A stretch of DNA of 64,000 bases from Rhodospirillaceae bacterium (GCA_018701215.1 JABIWH010000012.1:16554-80553); one strand, 5' to 3'; shown: positions 42,343 through 54,375, counted from the first letter of the stretch. Notes: generated by a model not told the origin, from the letters alone. Program-made: numbers and translations.

Positions 42343-43053
42343 GTGGAAATGCTGAATACCGCAATGATCCTGGCCGCCGGTCTGGGCAGCCGCATGGGTG
42401 CCTTGACCGAGACACGGCCAAAACCGCTGCTTGAAGTCGGTGGCCGCGCCATCATTGATCGGGTGCTGGACCACTTGGTCGATGCGGGCGTCAGGCGCGC
42501 CGTGGTCAATTTGCACCATGGCGCCGCGCTCTTGCGCCAACATCTGAACCGCCGCAAAGATCTGACGATCGAATTCTCGGACGAGAGCGATGGCCTGATG
42601 AATACCGGCGGCGGCGTGGCCAAGGCGCTGCCGTTGCTTGGCGCGGGGCCATTCTTTGTCATCAACGGCGATGTCATGTGGCTGAACGGCATGCGCAACA
42701 CTCTGGCCGCCCTGGCGGCCCGGTTTCAGCCTGAACAAATATCCGCCTTGCTGTTGATGCAGCCGACGGTCGGCGCCGTCGGCTATGGCGGGGTGGGAGA
42801 TTTCGGCATGCTGCCCGACGGCCGATTGTACCGCCGCCCGGAAAACGAGGTCGCGCCGTTTATCCATGCCGGCATCCAGATCCTAGCACCGTCATTGTTC
42901 CTGGACTGCCCCAAGGCGCCATTTTCGCTCAACCGGATCTATGATCAGGCAGCCGGTCAGGGCCGCTTGTACGGTTTGCGGCACGAAGGCCAATGGATGG
43001 AGCTAAACCGCCCCGAGGGGCTGGCCGCGGCCGAAAGCGCCCTGGAGGTCTAG
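42343..43053 (+). CDS. Nucleotidyltransferase, MurNAc-1-phosphate uridylyltransferase (MurU)-like
   Basis: 236 residues of the sugar-nucleotide transferase fold: AMILAAGLGSRMGALTETRP with the KPLLEVGG signature, FVINGDVMW with the metal-binding Asp, and HAGIQILAPSLF. Such genes just before addB in alphaproteobacteria are annotated MurU (MurNAc recycling) and usually pair with the sugar kinase AmgK, which is not adjacent. Start GTG 42343 or ATG 42349. The addB gene begins 4 nt after the stop. Confidence 0.85.
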   Translation: MEMLNTAMILAAGLGSRMGALTETRPKPLLEVGGRAIIDRVLDHLVDAGVRRAVVNLHHGAALLRQHLNRRKDLTIEFSDESDGLMNTGGGVAKALPLLGAGPFFVINGDVMWLNGMRNTLAALAARFQPEQISALLLMQPTVGAVGYGGVGDFGMLPDGRLYRRPENEVAPFIHAGIQILAPSLFLDCPKAPFSLNRIYDQAAGQGRLYGLRHEGQWMELNRPEGLAAAESALEV

Positions 43054-43057
43054 GGCA

Positions 43058-46000
43058 ATGGCTGGCGAGGCCCATGTTTTCAACATCGCCGCCGGCGACG
43101 GCTTTTCCGACCGCCTGGTCGAGGGCCTGCTGCTGCGTTATGGCGGCGATCCACTGACCATGAACCGGGTCACTCTGCTGCTGCCGACCCGGCGCGGCAT
43201 GCGGGCGGTGCGCGATGCTTTTCTGCGCCAGACGGGCGGGCGGGCCATGCTGTTGCCACGCATGCAGGCAATCGGCGATGTGGACGAGGAAGAATTGTTG
43301 TTTGATCCCGCCTTCGATGCATTGCACGGCGGCGAGCTGTTGGAGCTGCCGCCGGCGATAACCGGCCTGCGCCGCCAACTTTTGCTGTTGCATCTGATTG
43401 CCCGCCACCGCGGCATCGACCCGGCCCAGGCAGCCCCCCTGGCCCGGGAATTGGCGGATCTGTTGGACCGTTTGCAGACCGAGGATGTGCCCCTATCGGC
43501 GCTGGAAGATCTGGTGCCGGACGACCTGGCGGCCCATTGGCAGCAAACCTTGGAGTTCCTCAATCTGTTGGCGGCGCCCTGGCGGGCCTTGTTGGCGGCG
43601 GAAGGCTGCATGGACCAAAGCGCCCGGCGCAATGTATTGCTGCGGGCACAGGCGGAGCGCTGGCGTCTTGCACCGCCGCAAGACCCGGTCATTGTCGCCG
43701 GCTCCACCGGTTCCATTCCCGCCACCGCCGCTCTCATCGCCGTGGTGGCGCATCTGCCCCAGGGCGCGGTGGTGCTACCCGGACTGGATATGTTCTCGAA
43801 CGAAACGGCCTGGTCGGCGGTGGATCAGAGCCACGCACAATTCGGCCTGTGCCAATTGCTGCAGCGGATCGGCGTGGATCGGACCGGCGTGCAGCCCTGG
43901 CGGGGTGCTGCGGACGAGAGCCCGCGCCACCATTTGCTGCGCGAAGCCCTGCGCCCGACCGAAACGACGGAGCAATGGCGCCAGCTGCCGGCGCTGGATG
44001 CCACTGCCGCCGCCGGTCTGGTGCGCATTGACTGCGCCGACGCCATCGAAGAAGCCGGGGTGATCGCATTGTCTCTGCGCCGGGCGTTGGAGACAGCGGG
44101 GCGTAGCGCGGCCCTGATCACGCCTGACCGTGGCCTGGCTAGGCGGGTGGCGGTGGAGATGAAACGTTGGGGCGTCGCGGTCGATGATTCCGCCGGCCTG
44201 CCTCTGGCCAGCACCCCGGCGGGTTCCTTCCTGCGCCTGACGGCGGAAATGCTGGGCAGCGCGCTGGACCCGATCGATTTGCTGGCGACATTGAAACACC
44301 CCTTGGCCCTGGCTGGGCGCGAGGCCGGCGCCCTGAAGGCCGCAGCGCGGGATATTGACCGCCATGCCCTGCGCGGGCCGCGCCCGGGCCCGGGCTTTGA
44401 CGGTTTGGCGGCGGCGATGGCGGCGGCCCGCCATATGACGGACCGGGCCAGGACATTGCTGGATGATTTGACCCGGCATGGGACAGAAGCATTGTCATTG
44501 TCTGGGCGGGAGGCGGTTGATTTAACGGATTTACTGTCGGCCCATGTTCGCTTCGCAGAATGGCTGGCAACGGACCGGGACGGCCAATGCCATCTCTGGG
44601 CCGGTGATGGAGGCGAAGCCGCCATGCGCTTCATCGCCGATCTGCTGACCGCCGCCGCTGGCTTGCCGGTAATGGCGGCGGGCGGCTACGCCAGCCTGTT
44701 GAACAATTTGATGGTCGGACAGGTGATCCGTCCGGCCTTTGGGCTGCATCCACGCCTGCATATCTGGGGCCCCTTGGAAGCGCGCCTGCAACAGGCGGAT
44801 CTGGTAATTCTGGGCGGCCTGAACGAAGGCACCTGGCCGGCGGGCGCCGAGGCCGACGCCTGGCTGAGCCGTCCCATGGCCGCCAAGCTGGGCCTGGCCG
44901 CGCCGGAGCGGCGGATCGGTCTGGCCGCGCATGATTTTGCCCAGGCTGCCTGTGGCACTGAGGTCATTCTGACCCGCGCCGCAAAAGTAGATGGTACACC
45001 ATCGGTGCCCTCGCGCTGGCTGTTGCGGTTGGAGCAGGTGCTGACAGCCGCCGGATTGACGCTGGCGCGAAAACCGGCGGACGAACTGCGCGCCTGGCAG
45101 GAGCAATTGGATGCCGCCCCTGGCCCGCCCCGGCCCATACAAGCGCCCGAATGCCGCCCGCCACTGGCCGCCCGGCCCCGGCAGATGTCCGTGACCCAGG
45201 TGGAAACCTGGATCCGCGACCCTTATGGCGTTTATGCCCGCCGCATACTTGGCTTGCGCGCCCTGGACCCCATCGCCGCCGATCCTTCGGCTGCCGACTA
45301 CGGCAACGCCGTGCACCAGGCACTGGAGATGTTCGCCCGGGAATATCCCGATGAAATCCCAGCCGACGCCGATGCCGCTCTGCTGAGCATGGGACGCAAG
45401 GCCTTTGGCGAAATGCTCAACCGTCCTGGCGTCCGCGCTTTTTGGTGGCCGCGCTTTCAACGTATCGCAGCCTGGTTCCTGGCCCAAGAGGGCGAACGCC
45501 GCCCCGGCATTCTGCCCCTGGCGACCGAGGCCAAGGGCAGCTTGGTATTGCCGGGCCCAGCAGGGTCCTTTGAATTGACCGCGATCGCCGACCGCATCGA
45601 CCGCCTGGCGGACGGCAGCCTGGGCATCATCGACTACAAAACCGGCGTGGCGCCGCGCGAGAGCGAGCTGCTGCGTGGCGACGCGCCGCAATTGCCGCTT
45701 GAAGCCGCCATTGCGCAGTCTGGCGGTTTCAATGATGTGCCCGGCACGCCCGTCTCTACCTTGAGCTACTGGCGGGTTTCGGGCGGGCGCCAAGCGGGCG
45801 AGATCAGGGATATCAAGGCCGATGGCGGCGATCTGGCGGAGCAGGCCCGGCAAGGCTTGATCAATCTAATCGCGCATTTCGATGATCCGGAAACCGCCTA
45901 TCGCTCCCGCCCCCGCCCGGCCATCGCGCCGCGTTTTTCCGACTACGACCATCTGGCCCGGATCAAGGAATGGTCCGCCGGCGGCCCCGGCGATTTTTAG
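43058..46000 (+). CDS. addB: AddB, double-strand break repair helicase-nuclease subunit (alphaproteobacterial)
   Basis: 980 residues. With AddA it forms the RecBCD-like helicase-nuclease that resects double-strand breaks for RecA loading. The N-terminal part is helicase-like (TLLLPTRRGMRAVRDAFL), the C-terminal PD-(D/E)xK nuclease has the core IIDYKTGVAPRESE after the LTAIADRIDRL stretch. The cysteines of the Bacillus-type Fe-S cluster are not evident, as expected for the alphaproteobacterial form. addA starts 14 nt later. Confidence 0.93.
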   Translation: MAGEAHVFNIAAGDGFSDRLVEGLLLRYGGDPLTMNRVTLLLPTRRGMRAVRDAFLRQTGGRAMLLPRMQAIGDVDEEELLFDPAFDALHGGELLELPPAITGLRRQLLLLHLIARHRGIDPAQAAPLARELADLLDRLQTEDVPLSALEDLVPDDLAAHWQQTLEFLNLLAAPWRALLAAEGCMDQSARRNVLLRAQAERWRLAPPQDPVIVAGSTGSIPATAALIAVVAHLPQGAVVLPGLDMFSNETAWSAVDQSHAQFGLCQLLQRIGVDRTGVQPWRGAADESPRHHLLREALRPTETTEQWRQLPALDATAAAGLVRIDCADAIEEAGVIALSLRRALETAGRSAALITPDRGLARRVAVEMKRWGVAVDDSAGLPLASTPAGSFLRLTAEMLGSALDPIDLLATLKHPLALAGREAGALKAAARDIDRHALRGPRPGPGFDGLAAAMAAARHMTDRARTLLDDLTRHGTEALSLSGREAVDLTDLLSAHVRFAEWLATDRDGQCHLWAGDGGEAAMRFIADLLTAAAGLPVMAAGGYASLLNNLMVGQVIRPAFGLHPRLHIWGPLEARLQQADLVILGGLNEGTWPAGAEADAWLSRPMAAKLGLAAPERRIGLAAHDFAQAACGTEVILTRAAKVDGTPSVPSRWLLRLEQVLTAAGLTLARKPADELRAWQEQLDAAPGPPRPIQAPECRPPLAARPRQMSVTQVETWIRDPYGVYARRILGLRALDPIAADPSAADYGNAVHQALEMFAREYPDEIPADADAALLSMGRKAFGEMLNRPGVRAFWWPRFQRIAAWFLAQEGERRPGILPLATEAKGSLVLPGPAGSFELTAIADRIDRLADGSLGIIDYKTGVAPRESELLRGDAPQLPLEAAIAQSGGFNDVPGTPVSTLSYWRVSGGRQAGEIRDIKADGGDLAEQARQGLINLIAHFDDPETAYRSRPRPAIAPRFSDYDHLARIKEWSAGGPGDF

Positions 46001-46013
46001 GGCGATTTCTGGT

Positions 46014-49000
46014 ATGCGCGCCACCGATCAACAACGCCTGGCCGCCGACCCCGGCGCTTCCGTCTGGGTAACCGCATCGGCGGGAACCGGCAAGACCCAT
46101 GTCCTAACCGACCGGGTGCTGCGCCTGTTGTTACGGGATTGCCCGCCCGAACGCATTTTGTGCCTGACCTTCACCAAGGCGGCGGCGGCGGAAATGGCCA
46201 ACCGCCTGCACCAAAGATTGGGCGCCTGGGCCGTGGCCGATGACGCCACGCTGTCCCAGGCGTTGATGGACCTGACCGGCCAGAGTTTCGAGGCCCAGGA
46301 CATGAACCTGGCCCGGCGCCTGTTTGCCCGTGTGCTGGATACGCCCGGCGGCCTGAAGGTGCAGACCATTCATTCTTTTTGCGAGGCCCTGCTGCGCCGT
46401 TTTCCCCTGGAGGCCCGCCTGGCGCCGCATTTCCAGGTCATGGACGAACGGCAGGCGGATGAGATCCTGCAAGGGGCACTGGAAAGTATCCTGGAACAGG
46501 ACGCTTTGACCCCCGCACCGCTGGTCGCGGAATTGACCGCCCTGGTGGATCAGGAGACCTTCAAGGGCTTGATGGCCAATCTCTCGTCTGATCGGGGGCG
46601 GTTGCAACGGCTGCTCGATCAACCCGGTGGCCTGGACGGTTTGCTGGCCAGCATGCGCCAGAGCCTTGGCCTAGGTGAAGACGAGGGTGAATTGGCAATT
46701 TTGAACGCGGCCGCCGATCCAAACAATTTTGATGGCCCTGGATTGCTGCGCCTGGCGCAACAGATGTTGCAAGGCGGCAAGCTTGAAATGCGCCACGGCC
46801 AGGCCATCGCCGATTGGCATGGCGCGCCCGAGACGCGGGTAGCGCGCTTCGATACCTATCTGGCGGGCTTTTTCACCAAGGACGGCCAGGGCACGCCCTA
46901 TGCCAAACCGCTGACCAAGAAGAGCATGGAGACTATTCCGGACGGCCTGGATATCCTGGGCGAGGAGTGTCTGCGTCTGGAGGATGTCCGCCAGCGGCGC
47001 AATGCCGTGCGGGTGGCCGCCGCCACGGAATTGCTGTTGCGTCTGGGTGCGCGGCTGATCGCGGCCTATCAACGCGAAAAGGACCGCCTGGCCCTGCTGG
47101 ATTACGATGACCTGGTCTTAAAGGCCGGCTATCTGCTGTCGGTAGGCAGCAGTACCGAATGGGTGCTCTACAAACTGGACGGTGGTCTGGATCACATCCT
47201 GATTGACGAAGCCCAGGACACCAATCCCGAACAATGGCAGGTGGTCCGCACCTTGGCCGATGAATTCTTCACCGGTGACGGTGCCTATGAAGATGGCGAT
47301 GACAGCCTCATGGGTACACCCCGGACCTTGTTCGCAGTGGGCGATGTAAAGCAATCCATCTACAGCTTTCAACGCGCCGACCCGGCCGCCTTTCAGGCCA
47401 TGCGCAATCATTTCGCGGCCCGCGTGGGCGCTGCCAAACGACGCTGGCATCCGGTGGAGCTGGCGCTGTCCTTCCGCTCGACCCCGGCGGTACTGGAGGC
47501 GGTCAACGCCATCTTCGCCGACCCAGAAGCCAGCGACGGCCTGATTTTTGCCGATAACGAAGCCGTCCGCCATATTCCCAACCGCGCCACGGATGCCGGA
47601 TTGGTGGAGATCTGGCCGACCGAGCAGCCGGAAACCGTCGAAGAACAGCCTGCCTGGGCCCCGCCAACCGAACAGCGCTACCAGGACAGTCCCGTGGCGC
47701 GCCTGGCCAGGCGGATCGCCAAGCAGGTTGAAGAATGGCTGCAACAGAAGGAAATGCTGGTCGCCCAGGGCCGCCCTATCGGCCCCGGCGATATTCTGAT
47801 CCTGGTGCAGCGCCGCGCCAATTTTGTCGAGGCCATGGTCCGCGCCCTGAAACGCCGGGGCATTCCCGTCGCCGGCGTCGACCGCATGGTCCTGACCGAG
47901 CAATTGGCAGTCATGGATCTGATCGCCCTGGGCCGCTTCCTGTTGTTGCCGGAAGATGATTTGAACCTCGCCGTGGTCCTGAAAGGCCCACTGATCGGCT
48001 GGGACGACGACAAGCTGTTTGCCCTGGCCCATGGCCGCCGAGGCAGCCTGTGGGATGCCTTGCGGGAGCACGGGGCGAATGGGGAAGATCCGGCCTATAC
48101 CGCATTGTCCGAATTGCTGGCAAAGGTCGACTTCGCACCGCCATTCGAATTGTTTGCCGAGTTACTGGGCGCGGGTGGGGGCCGGCGGCGCATCCTGGCG
48201 CGCCTGGGCCCGGATGCCAACGACCCCATCAACGAATTCCTCGATCTCGCATTGTCCTATGAGCGTGATCATGCGCCCAGCCTGCAAGGCTTTCTGCACT
48301 GGCTGGAGCGCGGCGAGACCCAGATCAAGCGGGATTTGGACCAGGGGCAGGATCAAGTCCGGGTGATGACCGTACATGGCGCCAAGGGCCTGGAGGCGCC
48401 TATTGTCTTTCTGGCGGATACCGTGCGGGCGCCGGACAAAACGCCGGCTCTATTGTGGCCGCGAAGCCAAAATGATCAGCATGATCAACATGATCAACGG
48501 GGCGGCGCAACACCCTTGTGGGCGCCGATCCGCGCCATGGAAGAAGAGGTCATGCGCCAGGCCCGCGCGCAGGCCGAACAGGACCGGGACCGGGAATACC
48601 GCCGTCTGTTCTATGTCGCCCTGACGCGGGCGGCGGAGCGGCTGTATATCTGCGGTTTTGAAGGCAAAAGCGGACGCAAGGATCATTGTTGGTACGAAAT
48701 GGCCTGGCGAACCCTGGACAGCATGCCCGAAATCGAGCGGCCGGCGGAATTGAATGGCGGCCTGCGCCTGGCCAACCCGCAGACCTCGGAGGTGCGCCCA
48801 GGGCCCATCCCGGCGCCGCCAACACTGCACGGCCTGCCCAGTTGGGCCGGCCAGCCCGCGCCCATGGAGCCGGTCCCCCCCCGGCCCCTGGCGCCTTCGC
48901 GCCCCGATGGGCCGGAGCCCAGCGTGGCCAGCCCTCTGGGCGAAGACGGCCAAGCCCGCTTCCAGCGCGGCAATCATATCCACCGTCTGTTGCAAACCCT

Positions 49001-49448
49001 GCCGGATTTGGCGGAAAATCAACGCGAAGAGGCCGCCGCACGCTATCTTGCCCTGCCCGCACATGTGCTGGATCAGGCGCAACAGGCTGAAATATTGGCC
49101 GAAACCATGGCGGTGTTGCGGCATCCTGATTTTGCCGCGATTTTTAGCCCGGATGCCAGGGCGGAGGTGCCCTTGACGGCATTATTGTCGGGACGGGTGG
49201 TCAGCGGCCAAGTGGATCGTCTGCTGGTGACCGATTCGGAAATCCTGCTGATCGACTACAAAACCAACCGTCCGCCGCCAAAATCGGTTGCCGACGTCGA
49301 TATTACCTATTTGCGGCAACTGGCTGGTTACCACGCTATTCTACAGGAAATTTACCCTGAAAAATCAATATATTGCGCGCTTTTGTGGACGATGGACGCG
49401 AACTTAATGGCGATCGATGGGGCAATTTTAAAGGCATATGCGCCTTGA
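46014..49448 (+). CDS. addA: AddA, ATP-dependent helicase-nuclease subunit
   Basis: 1144 residues from the ATG at 46014; the frame is open to 45882 but that part overlaps addB. Superfamily 1 (UvrD-like) motifs: Walker A ASAGTGKTHVLTDR (22-34), DEAQDTN, ALSFRSTP, VMTVHGAKGLEAP and VALTRAAERLYI. The C-terminal nuclease has LLIDYKTNRPPPKS and YLRQLAGYHAIL. Together with AddB it forms the recombination exonuclease. The trxA gene follows after 189 nt. Confidence 0.95.
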   Translation: MRATDQQRLAADPGASVWVTASAGTGKTHVLTDRVLRLLLRDCPPERILCLTFTKAAAAEMANRLHQRLGAWAVADDATLSQALMDLTGQSFEAQDMNLARRLFARVLDTPGGLKVQTIHSFCEALLRRFPLEARLAPHFQVMDERQADEILQGALESILEQDALTPAPLVAELTALVDQETFKGLMANLSSDRGRLQRLLDQPGGLDGLLASMRQSLGLGEDEGELAILNAAADPNNFDGPGLLRLAQQMLQGGKLEMRHGQAIADWHGAPETRVARFDTYLAGFFTKDGQGTPYAKPLTKKSMETIPDGLDILGEECLRLEDVRQRRNAVRVAAATELLLRLGARLIAAYQREKDRLALLDYDDLVLKAGYLLSVGSSTEWVLYKLDGGLDHILIDEAQDTNPEQWQVVRTLADEFFTGDGAYEDGDDSLMGTPRTLFAVGDVKQSIYSFQRADPAAFQAMRNHFAARVGAAKRRWHPVELALSFRSTPAVLEAVNAIFADPEASDGLIFADNEAVRHIPNRATDAGLVEIWPTEQPETVEEQPAWAPPTEQRYQDSPVARLARRIAKQVEEWLQQKEMLVAQGRPIGPGDILILVQRRANFVEAMVRALKRRGIPVAGVDRMVLTEQLAVMDLIALGRFLLLPEDDLNLAVVLKGPLIGWDDDKLFALAHGRRGSLWDALREHGANGEDPAYTALSELLAKVDFAPPFELFAELLGAGGGRRRILARLGPDANDPINEFLDLALSYERDHAPSLQGFLHWLERGETQIKRDLDQGQDQVRVMTVHGAKGLEAPIVFLADTVRAPDKTPALLWPRSQNDQHDQHDQRGGATPLWAPIRAMEEEVMRQARAQAEQDRDREYRRLFYVALTRAAERLYICGFEGKSGRKDHCWYEMAWRTLDSMPEIERPAELNGGLRLANPQTSEVRPGPIPAPPTLHGLPSWAGQPAPMEPVPPRPLAPSRPDGPEPSVASPLGEDGQARFQRGNHIHRLLQTLPDLAENQREEAAARYLALPAHVLDQAQQAEILAETMAVLRHPDFAAIFSPDARAEVPLTALLSGRVVSGQVDRLLVTDSEILLIDYKTNRPPPKSVADVDITYLRQLAGYHAILQEIYPEKSIYCALLWTMDANLMAIDGAILKAYAP

Positions 49449-49637
49449 CGCGTCGGGTCGGGCTACCTACCCTTTTAGACTAAGGTGAATTATTGACGCA
49501 GCGTAAGGACGGGTGCTATGAACCCGCCGCTTTTGGGCTGCGCGGTAATAAATACGCGAGAATAGTGACGCGAGAATAATGACACGGCAATTAGTACGCA
49601 GCGATAAGAGCGCTGCAAAGAAGAATTGGAAAAGACC

Positions 49638-49958
49638 ATGACCACGAAACCCGTCTCCGACGACTCGTTCGAAAGCGACGTACTGAACGCCGAAGGGCCG
49701 GTGGTGGTGGATTTCTGGGCTGAATGGTGCGGCCCCTGTAAACAGATCGCCCCAGCCCTGGAAGACATCGCAGCCGAGCTGGGCGACAAGGTCACGATCG
49801 CCAAGGTCAATATCGACGACAATCCCTCCATTCCGGCAAAATATGGTGTGCGTGGCATTCCCACCTTGATGTTGTTCAAGGACGGTGAAGTCGCCTCCAT
49901 GAAGGTTGGTGCCTTGCCCAAGGGCAAGATCCAGGAATGGATAGAGGAATCGATCTAG
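49638..49958 (+). CDS. trxA: Thioredoxin
   Basis: 106 residues with the active site WCGPC (Cys31, Cys34) and cis-Pro in IPTLMLFKDG. Reduces protein disulfides in the cytoplasm. Start at 49638 with purine-rich GGAAAAGA just upstream. Placed after addA as in many alphaproteobacteria; it converges with folC, ending 29 bp before it. Confidence 0.95.
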   Translation: MTTKPVSDDSFESDVLNAEGPVVVDFWAEWCGPCKQIAPALEDIAAELGDKVTIAKVNIDDNPSIPAKYGVRGIPTLMLFKDGEVASMKVGALPKGKIQEWIEESI

Positions 49959-49987
49959 CCCGTTTCCCAAAGCGCCGCTCGGACGGC

Positions 49988-51358
49988 TCAGGCCGGTTTC
50001 AACTCGTCTTGCGGGTCGGTAGCCAGAACGCTGCCAACCAAGTGCAGCGTGCCGCAAATCAGCACCCTGGGTGCCGCGCTGCCCGTGCAGTCGGCCATGA
50101 TACGCGCCAGCGCGTCCGCCACGCCATCGACGGGTGCCGCATCCAGACCCTGTCCACGTGCCGCCCTGACGATATCTCCAGGCGCCATGGCCGCGCCTTC
50201 GTCGGCTATGCCGACCGCATGTAGTTTCGGCGCCAAGGTTCGAAATGGCGCCAGGAAGCCGGCCGCATCCTTGTTCCGCAACATTCCCATGATCAAATGT
50301 AACCGCCTGGGCGTTTCGTCCCGTGCCTGCCAGTCTTGCATGGTTTGGGCCAGGGCCTCGCCGGCGCCGGGGTTATGACCGCTGTCCAGCCATAGCTCGC
50401 CGTCCGGAACCAGTTGATCATACAATGGACCCTGGCGGAGACGCTGCAAGCGGCCGGGCCAGTGCACCTTGCTCAGGCCGGCGGCCATATTGGCCATGGA
50501 CACGGAAAACCCGAGCAAGTTTTGCAGGCAGGCCAGGGCAAGGCCGGCGTTTTGCACCTGATGCAGTCCCGCCAGGGCCGGCATGGGCAGTTGCAGCACA
50601 CCCTTGTCTGATCGGAAGCATAACGCGCCGTCACGCGCCGTCACCCGCCACTCTTGATCCTGCCGCGATAGACGGACACCAAGCGCTGCCGCCCGGTCTT
50701 CGATCACATCCGCCGCCGCCGCCACTTGCCAATTGATCACCCCGGGCACGCCCGGCTTAAGGATGCCGGCTTTTTCGCCAGCAATTTCCACCAGACTGGC
50801 GCCCAGAAAATCCTGATGATCCCTCGATACGGTGGTGATCGCCGTCAGTAGGGGGCGTTCAATCACATTGGTGGCATCCAGGCGCCCGCCCATTCCGCAC
50901 TCCAGCAACAGAATATCTGCCGGGTTATCGCGAAAGGCCAGAAACGCCGCCGCCGTGGTGGCCTCGAAACCAGTAACCGGCTCGCCAGCATTGGCATGTT
51001 CGCAAGCCTGCAGAACAGCGCTTAACTCTTCATCCGAAATCAAGCGGCCGTTCAAACGGATGGTTTCGTTGATCCGGATCAGATGCGGCGACGTCAGAAC
51101 ATGGACACGCCGCCCCGAGGCCTCCAGTGCCGCGCGCAGATAAGCGATGGTCGAGCCTTTACCGTTGGTGCCCGCTACATGCAGCACGGGGGGCAGCCGG
51201 GTCTCGGGATGGCCCAGCTTGTTTAATAGGCGGCGCAAGCGCTCCAGCGACAGATCAATCCGTTGTGGATGCAGGCCGCTCAGCCGTTTAAGGACCGCCT
51301 CATACGGCGGCGCTTCCGAGCCGGCATGGCTGACATCATGAGGCGCTGCCAGGTTCAC
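49988..51358 (-). CDS. folC: Bifunctional folylpolyglutamate synthase / dihydrofolate synthase
   Basis: 456 residues (GTG start). Adds glutamate to dihydropteroate and to folates with ATP. The Mur-ligase P-loop is VLHVAGTNGKGSTIAY; further motifs are SPHLIRINETI and LLECGMGGRLDATN with the carbamoylated-lysine region GEKAGILKPG. Its start overlaps the accD end by 23 nt, so it is the downstream gene of a leftward operon trpB-trpA-accD-folC. Confidence 0.94.
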   Translation of the reverse strand: MNLAAPHDVSHAGSEAPPYEAVLKRLSGLHPQRIDLSLERLRRLLNKLGHPETRLPPVLHVAGTNGKGSTIAYLRAALEASGRRVHVLTSPHLIRINETIRLNGRLISDEELSAVLQACEHANAGEPVTGFEATTAAAFLAFRDNPADILLLECGMGGRLDATNVIERPLLTAITTVSRDHQDFLGASLVEIAGEKAGILKPGVPGVINWQVAAAADVIEDRAAALGVRLSRQDQEWRVTARDGALCFRSDKGVLQLPMPALAGLHQVQNAGLALACLQNLLGFSVSMANMAAGLSKVHWPGRLQRLRQGPLYDQLVPDGELWLDSGHNPGAGEALAQTMQDWQARDETPRRLHLIMGMLRNKDAAGFLAPFRTLAPKLHAVGIADEGAAMAPGDIVRAARGQGLDAAPVDGVADALARIMADCTGSAAPRVLICGTLHLVGSVLATDPQDELKPA

Positions 51359-52295
51359 CGTTGTCGCTTTCTTCGCCAGCCTTGGATGCGGCAGGCAGGG
51401 GAATTTCCAGATCCGGCGCCGGCAGACTGATCACATCCGCCGCCGGCGGACGGTTGCCCAGCAACTCCACCACCCGGATCAAGGTGTCGCGCATTTGATG
51501 GCGGTGCACCACCATATCCAGCATGCCGTGTTCCAACAGATATTCGGCCCGTTGGAAGCCTTCGGGCAGGCGCTCGCGAATGGTGTTTTCGATCACCCGC
51601 GGCCCGGCAAAGCCGATCAGGGCGCCGGGCTCCGATATCGCGACATCCCCCAGCATGGCGTAAGAGGCGGTGACACCGCCCGTGGTCGGATCGGTCATTA
51701 CCGAGATATAGGGCAGACCCGCTTCCTGCAGCATCTGCACCGCAATGGTGGTGCGGGGCAACTGCATCAACGAGAGGATACCTTCCTGCATGCGGGCACC
51801 GCCGGCGGCGGTGAAGATGATCATGGGCGCGTCCTGCAATACCGCAAGTTTAGCGGCCGCGAGAATCGCCTCGGCCGCGCCCTGGCCCAAGGACCCACCC
51901 ATGAAGGAAAAGTTCTGCACCACGATGACCGCGCCATGGCCGCCCAAATTGCCATGCGCGACCATAACGGCATCCTTTTGCCCGGTCTTGCCCTGGGACT
52001 CCTTCAGACGGTCGGTATACCTTTTCTCGTCGCGGAATTTCAAAGGGTCGGCCAACACGTCCGGCAGCTCGATCAAGGTGTATTCGCCGTCATCAAACAG
52101 ATTGGGAAAACGGTCGTCGGGACCGATGCGCAGATGATGATCACAGTGCTGGCAAACGAACTGGCGCTGTTTGACTTCCTTGTGATGGATCATCTGACCG
52201 CAATTGGGGCACTTGGTCCAAAGATTGTCCGGCACCTCGCGCTTGCGCACTAAAGCCTGAATTTTCGGCCGAACGAAATTACTGAGCCAGTTCAT
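51336..52295 (-). CDS. accD: Acetyl-CoA carboxylase carboxyltransferase beta subunit
   Basis: 319 residues. Transfers the carboxyl group from biotin to acetyl-CoA with AccA. A zinc finger at Cys29, Cys32, Cys48, Cys51 (CPNCGQM, VCQHCDHH) and the crotonase-like core (FTAAGGARMQEGILSLMQ, PTTGGVTASYAMLGD) are clear. The ATG overlaps the trpA stop (ATGA at 52292-52295), so its translation is coupled to tryptophan synthase. Confidence 0.96.
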   Translation of the reverse strand: MNWLSNFVRPKIQALVRKREVPDNLWTKCPNCGQMIHHKEVKQRQFVCQHCDHHLRIGPDDRFPNLFDDGEYTLIELPDVLADPLKFRDEKRYTDRLKESQGKTGQKDAVMVAHGNLGGHGAVIVVQNFSFMGGSLGQGAAEAILAAAKLAVLQDAPMIIFTAAGGARMQEGILSLMQLPRTTIAVQMLQEAGLPYISVMTDPTTGGVTASYAMLGDVAISEPGALIGFAGPRVIENTIRERLPEGFQRAEYLLEHGMLDMVVHRHQMRDTLIRVVELLGNRPPAADVISLPAPDLEIPLPAASKAGEESDNGEPGSAS

Positions 52296-53157
52296 GGCGC
52301 GGCTCTCCTATTGGCACTAGCGACGCCGGCAGCCAGATCGCGGGATAGATCGAGCACGGCATCCACGGTTGTTGCCGTGGCCTTGCCCGCAGCATCGAGA
52401 CTATCGCGCAGAACATCGATAAAGGCCGTGCCCACCACCACGCCATCGGCGACGGAGGCGATGCCCTTGGCCTGTTCCGGTGTGCGGATGCCAAAACCCA
52501 CGGCGATAGGCAGATCAGTGTGTTCTTGAATGCGGGCCACGGCCGCGGCCACGGTGTCCGCATCCGCCGAGCCCGCCCCGGTGATGCCGGCGTAGGAGAC
52601 GTAATAGACAAAGCCGGAAGTGTTCGCCATCACCGCCGGCAATCGCTTTTCATCGGTGGTTGGCGTGGCCAGACGGATAAAACTGAGTCCGGCTTCGAGC
52701 GCCGGCAGGCATAATTCGGCATCTTCCTCGGGCGGCAGATCAACGATGATCAGACCGTCGATGCCCGAAGCGGAGGCAGCCGCCAGGAATTCCGGCACGC
52801 CCATGGCATGAATCGGGTTGTAATAACCCATCAGCACGATCGGGGTTTCCATATCGTGTTGCCGGAAATCCGCCACCATGGCCAAGGTCTTCTTCAAGGT
52901 GATGCCGGCATCCAAGGCACGTAAACCAGCCACCTGGATGGAAGGGCCGTCGGCCATGGGATCCGTAAAGGCCATGCCCAGTTCGATGATATCGGCGCCG
53001 GCGGCAGGCAGCCCGGCGATGATTTTGGCCGAAGTTTCCAAATCTGGATCACCGGACATGATGTAGGTCACCAGGGCGGCACGGCCCTCGTCCCGCAACT
53101 TGGCAAAGCGCGCCTCGATCCGGGCCCGGCCGCCATTCTTGGAATTGGGAGCAGTTG

Positions 53158-53161
<4 letters not shown>
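52292..53161 (-). CDS. trpA: Tryptophan synthase alpha subunit
   Basis: 289 residues from the ATG at 53161, which overlaps the trpB stop (ATGA); an open frame to 53218 is not needed. Cleaves indole-glycerol phosphate to indole. Catalytic Glu in IIELGMAFTDPMADGPSIQ and Asp in LIIVDLPPEEDAEL; phosphate site GFGIRTPEQA. Confidence 0.96.
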
Positions 53162-54375
<1,214 letters not shown>
